DNA from: Cheilinus undulatus
Taxonomy: Eukaryota > Chordata > Actinopteri > Labriformes > Labridae
Assembly (NCBI RefSeq): GCF_018320785.1
Contig: NC_054872.1
Location: 42,892,551 to 42,956,550, forward strand
DNA length: 64,000 nucleotides
Direction: 5' to 3'
The translations under genes and the position numbers were made by a program. Under the pieces are notes generated by a model, which made no database searches, was not told the DNA's origin, and saw only the letters and a program-made list of their open reading frames with translations. Numbering within the stretch: the first letter of the stretch is position 1; every line of letters begins with the position of its first letter. Of the stretch, positions 27,101 through 39,100 are shown one piece after another.

Positions 27101-30100
27101 CTTCTTAAAATAGTTTAGTGCATTGTTTGGTTTCATAACTTTAAAAAAGGCTCTGATAAACCTGTTATTTTTCAAGCAATGAATAACAAAGTGTGCATGA
27201 ACTTAAGGTAGCATGTAGCAGCAAAAAAAATCCAAATGCTTTTTGCTGGAGCTGCACAAATGAAAAAAGAGGAGATACTAGATTTATAATAATCAGTTGC
27301 AGAGAAACAAAGCTCCAAAAGAATGACAGAGTTGCTCAATAACTGCTCGGTGCATAATCTGTGTTCAATTTCACACGTATAAACAGAATAGATTATTACT
27401 CGCAGTGCTGTGTTTACAGCTTGTTTCCAATGCCCCCAAGTGGCTGAACAAATCAGTCATTCTAAGGTAAAAATCATTGGGCACTCAGTGCCCAAGGAAA
27501 CTTACAGTTCACAAGAAATTGCGCATTTAGGCATAAAGAATGGGTATTTTTATTGTCCAAGTTGACAAATAAGTGGAGAAACATTGTTTCTGTGAGGTCC
27601 AGGTGGTGTCTGTCTTTTATTCTGTGAAAGTTTAATATCATTTTGAAAATGTATACCTCTTGTAATAAGTCTGTATTTCTCTTGAGGTTGATCTTATTCT
27701 GTTGTAAATATTTTAATCTTTTAGTGATATAACAAATTACTTAACCTAGCACCTGAAATGTATCCCAATACTGGGGTCATAGCCTTACATATTTAATCAC
27801 ATTTTTCAGAATATTAGTTCTTTTTTATGAGGACATGGATTAAGTTAATTTTTTTATAAATGTGATTCTTTTTTTCAGTTCTCTGACTGTTAAACAGCAA
27901 GATATTGGTATCTCTGTTTAGGTCTAATGTTTTATTTTCACTAGAAATGCACATTATTATTGGCATGATGTTTTAGCTTAAAGCTAAGCTCCAGCTTAAA
28001 AAGTAAACAATATGAAAATTTCTGAAGATACTTAAAAACTAGATTTTGTCTCGAAAAATTTGCCAATATCAGAAATAAATATTGGCCGTATGAACAAGTA
28101 AGTTAGTGGAGTTTTAGGCTAGACCAACAGACCTTCATCAGCTGGTCTTTTTCTTAATTGTTCATCTTTCCTTATACTGTAAAGTGTGTTTTGAGGACTC
28201 ATTTTTTTCATATTCAAACTTTAAATTGTGTGTTTTTAGAACTGAGGCTTTAGGTCAGAACTATGTTTGAATATCTGTACCATTACTGATACTAGCTCAA
28301 ATTAATCTGTAAATATCGGCATGTCGTATAACGTCAAAAATCCAATATACTGCAATCCTTATTGCCACTATACATCCAAAAAGTGTCCTCTGTTGATTGA
28401 AAAATAATAGCTGCAGCTTTTATTTTTGTTTAATTGATTTAATTTGTCCATATTTGTATTAATTTTAGTGGTATTGTAAGATATAATCACATCTGCACAT
28501 TGTTTTATTTGTTTGAGCTTGTATTTTTGATGTTCTTTTGGAGATTTGATGGCTTGATAGCTCAGTGGTTCACATCAACATCACTGACTTTGAATCTCGG
28601 TCAGTGCACAGTCAGTATCCAGTGATAGCCTTTGGGCAAGGTCCTTAACGCCAAGAACAACTCTATCTCTGAACATCACGTTAGACAAAAACGTATGCTA
28701 AATGACATTGTAACATCTATAAATGAACTTGCTGCCTTGCCTTTTCAGCCCAGAACTTAAAAGGACCATTTTAGATGGTTTAAAGTTATGTAACAACTAC
28801 TGAATGGACAAAACAAAGATGCAATTATCTGCATGATTAGAAATGGATATAGTAATGACAGTAGAATTCCCTTCATTTTGTCTTGCAGGAAGGGACGTCA
28901 AAGTTCGCCAACCTTGACAACAGACTCAACAACCGACACCTAAACAGGGTGAGTGAAATGAGAACAAAGAGGCCTTTTGATAGAAGTTCACTTGGTCAGT
29001 CATTGAGGTTAGGGTCACTGAACATTTCCAGGGGCACTTGGGTGTGAATGACTGATTTTTTTCAAAGCAAAAGCCACAACATTTGAAATGTATGTGTTTG
29101 AAATCATTTGGGGTCGAGATGATGTTTCAAAGATGAGTCACAGACGAGTAACTCAAAATGACTTCACCATTTGTCGCTGAGGCAAAACCTTAGATCTCAC
29201 AGCAGATCAAATGGAACAAATTTCACTAACTTAACATCCAAAGTCTGGCATGCATACCAATCACTTTAGCCTGAAGGGCTGCACACCCCCACAGGCCTTA
29301 ATGGGAGACCTTGGCAAGTTTAGGAATGATGTAAGACCCTGCAAACGTGTCATTACCATTGTAAAAGTTAGGGGACAAAAATGTGGTGTCATTTGTGTAG
29401 AAAAGGATCTGTTGTTTAATTTGCATGTAAGGACGTATAAATCCAGGTAGTTAATCTTTCAAAATATATAAGTAATCTTAAAGTTGACACAGTGCATGCT
29501 CCTTTAAGTTCAGGGTGTCAAATCTCAAGAAGGACACAGATATCATTTGTTGTAAGCACTCACTTATAATTAATGAAAAGCTCTATGAATTTGCTGAGAG
29601 TTTAATAATGGATTTCAAACTGCAATCCCTTGAAAATACAGTTTTCCTACAAAAAGCTTCATTCAAACATTGATAGTGGTGTCAGTTTGGCTAAGCAGGG
29701 GGTGTTTCAGCAGTTTGATGCAGGGTTGTAAGGGGGCTCGACTGGCATGCAGCAGCGAGGAGGAACAGAGGCCTGTCGTGTGTCTGTTTGTGTATGTGTG
29801 ATGTGCTGAATCCTCAGCCATCGTTTGAAAAATAGCTGCAGGCGGCTGCTCTGAAATCTCTCTCTGTGTGGGCTCTTTTACGATGTGAAAAGAAACCTCA
29901 GGGGAACGGATGAAACACTCTTTTTTTTCTTTTTTTGACACAGTCTAACGCCCAGGGCACTGTGCCCTACCTGGGCATCTTCCTCACAGACCTCACCATG
30001 CTGGACACGGCAGTCAAAGACAGGCTGGATGTAAGTTCTTCTCATGTCTATCAAGGGGAAAGATGGTCACAACCCCAGAGAGTTGTTCAGTATTTTACAA

Positions 30101-33100
30101 TTAACACACCCTGTCACCTCTTTTACAGAATGGCTACATCAACTTTGACAAGAGGAGAAGGGTGAGTGCTGCATTAAATATGAATACTTCACCAATAACA
30201 AGAACTAACTCTCATGTGAGGCGTTTCAGCTGCCAATGAAACAGACTTGAATTAATCCTTACTGCTCTCATTCATGCAAAAAATAGGACTGTTAGCACAC
30301 AGACCGATTGTTTCCTTACTGTCATTTTAAGTGCATGTAAGCACTTTATGCTGGAAAATCTGTAAAACTTCATGCTGTGAGATGAACGAGAAAAAACTAA
30401 CTCAGGAAGATTTCAGAAGTGTCTCAAATTTCCTTGCAATTATTATGTGTGAAAACAGCCAGTAAGAGATATGTTTGACTCTCAAGACAGTTGTTGTTAA
30501 GATGTACAAACCCAATTCTAAAAAGTTGGGACACTGTGTAAAATGAAACTAAAACAGAATGCAAAGATTTGCAAATCTCACAAACCCATAAACATGTCAG
30601 ATGTTGAAACTGTGACATTTTACCACTTCAGTGAAAAATGTTAGTGTAATTCAATTGGCAGCAACACATCTCAAAAAAGTAGGGACAGTGACATGTATTG
30701 TGTTGCATCCCCTTTTCTTTAAACAACAGTCTGTAAATGTATGGGAATTGATGAGACCAGTTGCTAGAGATGTGGGAGAGGAATGCTGTCCCATACTTGT
30801 CTGATGTAAGATTCTAACTGCCCGACAGACTTGGGTCTTCTTCTCCAGAACATTTTATGATGCTCCAAATGATTTCTTTTGGTGAAAGGTGTGCAGGCAG
30901 GCCAGTTCAGCACCCAGACTTCTCTACTGTGACTCATGCAGTTGTGGTGGATGTGGTATGTGGTTTAGAGTGATCTTGCAGAAATATGCAAGTCATTCCC
31001 TGAGAGAGACATTGTCTGGATGGGAGCATATATTCTCTAAAACCTCCATCTACTTGTCAGCATTGATAGTTCCTTTTCTGCCCACACCAAAGGCACGAAT
31101 GCAACCCCATACCATCAGAGATGCAGGCTTTTAACTGTACGCTGATATTAAGCTGGATAGTCCCTCTTCTCTCTCATCTGCGGGACACAGCATCAGTGGT
31201 TTCCAAAAAGAATGTCAAATTTTGATTCATCTGACCACAGAACAGTTGTCCATTTTGCCTCAGTCCATTTGAAATGGGCTTTTGCCCAGAGAAGACAGCT
31301 GTGCTTCTGGATGGTGTTCACATATGGCTTCTTCTTTACATGGTCCAGCTTTAAGCATCATTAGTGTATGGCACTGTGAACAGTGTTGACCAAAAATGAT
31401 TTCCAGATGTGTTCCTGAGCACATGCAGTGATTTCCAGTTCAGAATCATGCCAGTTTTTAATGCAGTGTTGTCTGAGGGCCTTTAGCCTTGTCTCTTGTG
31501 CACAGAGATTTCTCCAGATTCTGTGAATCTTTTTATGATATAACTGTGTGTACTGTAAATGGTGGGATATTCAAAGTCTTTCAAAAAAATCTTTTTTATT
31601 TGAAAATGTTTCATAATTTTTTTGGCACTGATTTTTCGCACACTGGCGAACCTCTGCCCATCTTACTTCTAATAGACTCTGCCTCTGTTAAATGCTCCTT
31701 TCATATCCAGTCATGTTACTGACCTGTTGCATATTAAACTAATTAGTTGAAATCATTCAGCCATCTATTTCTCCTCAGTACCATTTACTTTTCCAGCCTT
31801 TTGTTGCTTGTCCTTTCTTTGTTGATATTTGTTGCTAAATCAAATGTAACATGAGTTAATATTCAATTTCAACATCTGACATTTTATGTTCTACTGTGCC
31901 CCAACTTTTAAGGAGTTTGGGTTGTGTTTTGAGGTTTTATACCTTATTTTGTAGACGAGAAGGTTGACTGAGTTGGACACTTTAAATAGAGAGAGTGGGG
32001 GATGGCACTGGAGATAGGAGCTACTGGCCACATTTGAACCCTGGCCTCCCAGGCCTGTACATTGTGTGCCTGACACCACAGAATTATTTGCTTTTTTTTA
32101 CAGTAATCACTTAAACATGTATGACAGAAGATAGGCAGAGAAATATGAAGCCCTTTTTTTTGTCCACAGGCCATGCATAAAAACTGACAAACCAGAAAGT
32201 TTCACACAGGAGCTTTAAGACACAACATTAAGCTGCACTAATCTGAGACTCTGCTGCTGCTTTAACATGAGCAGCAATGACTACACTTCATTGTTATTTG
32301 TACGTAACAAGTTTTAAGGTGAGCAAGATTAGCAGCAACCCACTTACCTTGGTACTATACTGTAGAGGAAAAGACATGGGAAAAAAGAGAGCTACAAAAA
32401 GAGAGAAAGATATGCGGGTAATTTCAGAGATAAGAGCCTATTAGAGTGAGCAGAGGTAACCTAATACCTGAGGGAGGGTATGATTAAGAGTGGGGCGCTG
32501 CAAGGAGCAAAAATGAGAGGAAGAAAAGATGAGCATTACTAGTTCAGTCAACACCTGTGCTTCTTTTCTGTTATGAAACTTTGTGGCTTTTGTTAACAGG
32601 AATTTGAGGTTTTAGCTCAAATCCGGCTCCTGCAATCTTCCTGCAAAAACTGTGTTTTCACCACAGACGAGGCCTTCACACAGTGGTATCAGAGTGCACC
32701 CACGCTAACAGAGGAGGAAAGGTGAATATAAGTCTACTTTTGATGAAGCAAAGGCGTCAAACTGCTTTTAATACATAAACTTATTTTTGCTCTATTTAGT
32801 AAAAAAGGTTAAATACATATTTGTATTTGATAAGTGCTTAAATCTCCCTTTTTTCTTTGGGTTTATGTTTCAGCTACAGACTGTCCAGTGAAATAGAAGC
32901 GCCTAGTGAGCCAAGTCCCAGAGGCCTTACTCCGACAGTCATCATCACACAGTGCCCAGAGTAAGATAACACACACACAGGCACACAAAACACAGAAAGA
33001 TGACTTAACTGCCTCAGCAGCACAATTCAGAATATGTTAGCTAGGTTTTATTTATTTTTGGGTCATTCAGGTCCACTGGACTGATTCTACACATGAAGCT

Positions 33101-36100
33101 CAGGTTTTCTTGCAACAAAAACAACATATTAAGCTGTGGAAACTGTTGTATAAAATCTTCTGCAGCTCTGAAGGAGCTTTCTGAAGTCTGAGACATGCAG
33201 TGTGACAGATGTGAGCATTTACCAGGCAGGAAGAGTCTACTGAATCATGCTGTGAAGTTGTATTATGAAAAAATTTGTGATTCGAGCTTTAAATGAATTA
33301 GATTGGCATGACGAGAAATGTAGGAGATTTGGTTCTTGACTGAACTGCAAAATACTTCAGTGAACCTCTGCTCCGCTGCTTCATTTTCAAGCCATCTCTT
33401 TTATGTGTGTGACCATGGCTGTAGCTAACACACTGAGGTTACTGAGGTCAGAACCTTGGTACTTCTCCCTTGAAATAACTCCACTTTCTTGTAGCAATTC
33501 AAAGATTTGAATGTTAGTGGGCAGCAGACATTCAGATCTTTGAATTTGCTTTGAGCCCACATCTTATTAAAGCTGAGTGTCTGCCTCTGTCAGTGTCGCT
33601 TCCAGTCACGACTCACCAATCTGGTGTCGACTACTAGCAACAAGTTCATCACATAGTGAATCAACTGCATTACTGAGCTCTAAACTGAGTGAATTAATCA
33701 CATTACAGTCAACTTTTCTTTGTTAAGGTTTTTTTTTTAAGTTCTGAGGGTTTTCAAGAAACAATGATCTGCTCTTGTAAGATGTCAGTCTGCTCATTAA
33801 AGCTATAGACACGGTTTCACTTCCTGTGCATTGCAGTGATGGTAAATACAGTTTCACTTGTTAAAAAAACAGGAAGATTTAGAAAAAAAAAATAGTTGTA
33901 CTAAGTAGGACTTATTTGATGTTCTCTCTATAATGATCAACTTTATATTTTATGTATTTTGTCTTGTCAGCAGTGATCTTGTCAGATGTTTGTCCTAGCT
34001 ACGTGGGATTTTTATGTGTGTTTTACATTAATTTTATGTGTGACTCCAGATAAAAATTAGTGACTCGCTAATTCTGGTGCAACCATGTTTTCATTTACTG
34101 TTTAAGAATAATCAATGTCATTGCATTGCATTTTCCCTTGAAAAATAAAATAAGCAAAACTAAACTAATTTCTATATAATTTAACATTTGGTAAAGGCTG
34201 TGTTTGAGACATTTTTTGTCTAACATGAATCATGCAGAATAAAAATGTGATCCTAAAAGCAAAGTATGTAAATTCTGGAGGCTCTTAATCAAAACAATAA
34301 CTCAAAATGTAGAGTACAGAGAAACACTGCTCTGCTTCACCTATCACTGCAGTTCACTTCTCGTTTTGAACTGCGGACTCTGTTAATTAAAAACAGATGT
34401 CCATACGGAGTATTTACTAAACAGTAAACAGAAGTTTTGATTCCATTGATGCATTTCACCTAATGAGGTAGACAAGCCATAAATAGAGCCCTTCCATGTT
34501 TACTATGCTATTTGCAAAGTATACTGGAATAAGTTGCTGTGTGAAAAAGAAGACTCCTTTTAAGCTTAAGCTTTCCTCCCTCATTAAGAGGTTTAACAAT
34601 GAAACCGAAATCTCAGTTTGTTATGTAGTTAATACAGTGTAGTTTTAATCAGCACAGCCCTCAATTCAAAATATGAAGAAAAACCACATAGATGGTGAGC
34701 TGAGCTGTGGTCGTGATCTTTATTCAACTGATGGCAGCCACCATGAGAGGGCGCAAAGTAGTTCATGATTTGGTCATATCTTTGCAGTTTGAAAGCACTA
34801 CCTTCTTTACTTTCAGAATATAAGCAATCATGACAGCCTTGACTAGATTTGGTTTTTATCAAGGATGTACGATATTATTGGCATGATAATGGTAGATAAA
34901 TGCGTAAAAAGTGGATTACTGGTATGGACAGATATGAAAATTTCTGTTGACCTTTATAGCCAGTATTTTCGCTGAAGAAATCTGCTTTAATCATCTGTAA
35001 GAAAAATAAGTGGAGAAATGGGAATGGAGTTTTAAGCTGTGTGTGTTCTAGGGGCCGACATTTGTTCATCCCCAGATTTTTATGTGTTAAGAGGACTGAA
35101 GTTTTAGGTCAGAACTACATTAAAATATCGGTATCAGCTAAAATTAATTTGGCAATATTGGCATTTCGGGTATCAGTAAAAAACATTATCATGCATCCCT
35201 CGCTTTTATTTGAGTACCAGGGGGAAAACATGATGGCCTGGTTTTGTTATAGTGTAATTTAGTCCTGGCTAACTGACTCCAATCATGGAGAAACAGTCAA
35301 CATGACAATTTTGCAAAAAAAACTCAAAGTAAACTGACTTCATTTTTAGTGCAAACTGGTGCAAAAACACACCAGAATACAGGACACAAAGCTTAAAGAG
35401 CTGAAAATCTGGACCTCAGTATTTCTGAATCTCTGGCTATAGCTGTTTATGTGACCAGCAGCTCTATAGGTCACTCTGGCTGCCATATTTTATACCAAAG
35501 ACAAATGAAAATTTGTCTCTCACAACTGAATACTTTGTCACTAAAACTTAAGTAATCCAAATATCTGATCAGCACTTTATCAACTGTCAGCTAATAGAAC
35601 ATCTGAACTGTGTAAGTTCTCAAGACAAACAGGCTTTTAAACACTTTTTGATTCTAGCTTCTAAAGTGCAACTTTTCTCACTTTTCTGTGTTTTTACATT
35701 ATTGATTGAATGTTTTTGGATTTGAGACATTTTGTTTTCACTAAACAAGCTGCAGCAGGGCTTGCCTTAGTCTTTGATGACTCCTCAACTTTTCTGACAC
35801 TTTGTTGGCCATAATTTCCATAAAAAAAAATTATAGCTTTAGAGAATAATAATGAATGAATGACAAAAAATAAACATTTGATCCAACCCTTATTAATTGT
35901 GTTTCATGTGTTGACAGCCTAAGTACCTCCCGGACCAGCCTTCCTGGTGACAGCGACAGCCTCTTTGACTTCCCCTCCCCAGTAAACAACCTGCTGTCAA
36001 AACTAACAAAGGTAATAAATTATGAGCAACATTTTTAGAACAACTTTGAATTCATATCAGCTTGTTTTATAGATGCTGTTTGCAGGACTTGTGACTTTTG

Positions 36101-39100
36101 TTTTGCTTCTGTCTTAATTTTAATGCCATCAAACTAAATATCTACAAGAAAACATAATTATTATATTTATTTCAGCATATGAGATCTCCGTCTGTGTCCT
36201 GTCTGGATGTCGACACGTCTCCCTCGACCAACGACTCCACCCCTGCCACTTTGACTCCATCTACTCCAACAAAATCACACCGCCGATCAGCCTCCTGCGG
36301 CAACAACCCCATCAATAATGTCCAAGGCTCGGGGCCCGACATGAGGATCATCAGGATACGCATGGACCTGCAGGATGGAAACCTGTACCGAAGCATTCTG
36401 GTACTAACTCAAAATAATTGAGTGTAATTTACAGCAGCAATCAGATAGTTGAACGCGCTCTGCCCCAAATTATCTGTGCCCCGCTGCTCTTACAGCCTCT
36501 CCTCTTATCTGCAGAGATCCTGTTAATGATAGTCATCAGAATCCGATCCTCAAGGTACAATGGACCCAGGATATCATTAGTGAAAATCAAGCTGTCTTAC
36601 TGTCATTGTTATTCTTGTCTCTCCCCTCAGGTTACAAGCAATGACAAGACCCCCACTGTGATCAGCTCTGCCTTAGAAAAGCACAATCAGGACCCCAAAC
36701 AGGCGTCCAAATATGAGCTGATCCAGCTCCTGCCTGAAGGAAAAGGTAAAGACTTGTTTCAGCGACAGAAATAATCCACTCAAACTCTCACATCACTGCT
36801 GGCAATGGAAAATGTATTTCTGGGCTAGTTTTGCTACAAAGTGTAACACTTGTGCCAGAATCAACAGACTAAATTTAATTTTACTACTCTAAAACTGTAG
36901 TTGAGATTTTTACACAAACATCTTTAAAAAAAATCAATTTTTGTCTTTAACTAATACTTTTGCCAATAATTTTGGTCTAGTTTGTATATTTCTTGAAACT
37001 GGTTTCAGTGGACGTTGAGTTGAAAAAAAATGATGAGAACGAGTAACTATTAGTAGGTCCAGGCCTTTTAAGATCATTTCCAAGTAACATAGGATAAAGC
37101 TCTTAAGTAGCTAGTTTCCCTTATTTGTGTATGGCAAGCTTGGATTCTTGTATTAATAGCTTACCCTGCATATAAGACATCATTAAAGTGAATCAGCTGA
37201 TATAAATTAGGTGCCTGGTACATATTAGATTCTTCACCAAACTAAAACAATTGCCTTTAGAATTACAAAGGTAACCCAGCACTGGCAGATATCCTTTCCA
37301 GTGTTATAAAAAGTGAAATCTGACTGTTTCTAACTCTGCAAAGCTGATGTATTGGTCAGATTCCATGTCTGTCACCACGTATAATTATCTTGCAATCTGA
37401 AAGGTTTGTTGCTGGTGAAAGAATGACTGGACATATCAGCATTTTTTGAGGAGAAAGTGGCAGAAGATACTGGTGTAGTTTAGTTGGATTACAAGCCTGA
37501 AAACAATGGCTGGAAAGATTTGCCTGAATGTAGCTATAGTGGCAGTTTTATCAGAACTCGACAACGTTTCTTCATTACATAAGGGCAACAAACTGCCCTG
37601 AAAGCTTTTCTTGGTGGGAAAGATGTTTTTGCTCTTTTACAGACCAATTCCATCATGCAAGTTTCAAGCTGATAGTGATCACCGATAACTGCTGTCTGTC
37701 AAGCTTGCATGATACAGTTTACTCTGTGTTGGCAGGTTATGTGATGTATTGCTGCTCTTAGTGGCCCAGGGCAACAGAATGTTTGTCCATTCACACTGTG
37801 TTTTTTTTAATTGAAAGGTTATGCCTTTACCAGACACCATCCACAGGGTGTTGCCCAGATTGACGAGAAATATGCCATGCTATTAACACATGAAACAGTC
37901 TATGTCTGGTGTGTCAGGTTAGACAGTTGCTGCTATACATGCTGTCATTTTAAGATCCACTTCATTCATTTGCTTGAAGATAGTTGAAATATAGGAAATG
38001 TACAGGCAAATCAAAGAACATATTGATGAAAAGAACAGTCAAGAGTAACACAATATGGCTGCAGGACTTTACAAAGAACATTTGGTGACCATATTTAGGT
38101 ATAATTCTCCACCACAGAGCTGAAATTTCTAGAATAGCATTCCCTTTCACATTAACCATCATAAATCATTTGGCTGGTACCATAGCAGGCCTGCCATGTG
38201 GTGTTAAATGATGTACTACTTACTTATTGCAGTCAGTGTTGGGATTTTGTACCGCACTTGTAATTGTAGCATCAGCTGCACAGTTTCATCATCTATCAAA
38301 CCCTAGGCCTGGTTGTTGGAACTCACAGGCAATCAAATATGATTATCAGATTCTGAATGCTTCCTGGACCATGTTACTGCTCTGTTTCCTCGGTAAAAAA
38401 ACAGCTTACTGACAGGATTTTTGAGAAACGTTTTGTAGGTTACTATTGATTTTGTAAGGGTTCAGGGACAGTGGCAAAAAATGTTAGTCTGGACCCGTGA
38501 AATAAAGAAAAGAACAAACTCTCCACTTAGGCAGGACCTCAGGATGTTTGGACTGCCTGAAGTATTAGCTATAAAGCAGTGGTTCTTAACTGGAGGGTTG
38601 GACCCAAAAGTGAGTTGCAAATGTATGCTGGGGAAAAAATGTGGTAAAGGTCTTTGTTGTACAGAGGCCCTAAGTGGACATACTTACATATATTTTAATT
38701 CAGTGGTTCTCTGGTTGGTCACTACCCAAAAGTGGGTCAGGACACCAATTTCTTCAGGTTACAAAGGCGTCCTAGTGTGAAATAGTGTCAAAGGGTATAT
38801 TAAATGATTTTAGAACACATTTGTTTTTGTCCATTTCTTTGATGTCACATTGTTTTTATCTTCTGAAGTCCAAACTGCAATGAATTTCATTAAATAAACC
38901 TGATTTGTTAAATATTTTAAGAAATTAGTTTCCTCATTTTCTCAAAGGAGTTAGTGACAGGTCCTGAGGCTAGAGGAGTTGAGAACCACAGTTTTAATTC
39001 CCTCAAATTTTCTTTTTTTTTTTTTTGTTTTTTTGTTTTTCTCAAAATCTCAACATATTTATCTCATTATCTTGGGATAACAAAGCTATTTTTCCTTGGT

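Noticed and set aside
36401..36774. Frames reading through introns next to rgl2 exons 16 and 17
   Set aside because: They cross clear donor and acceptor sites; only the spliced frame matches the RA domain.
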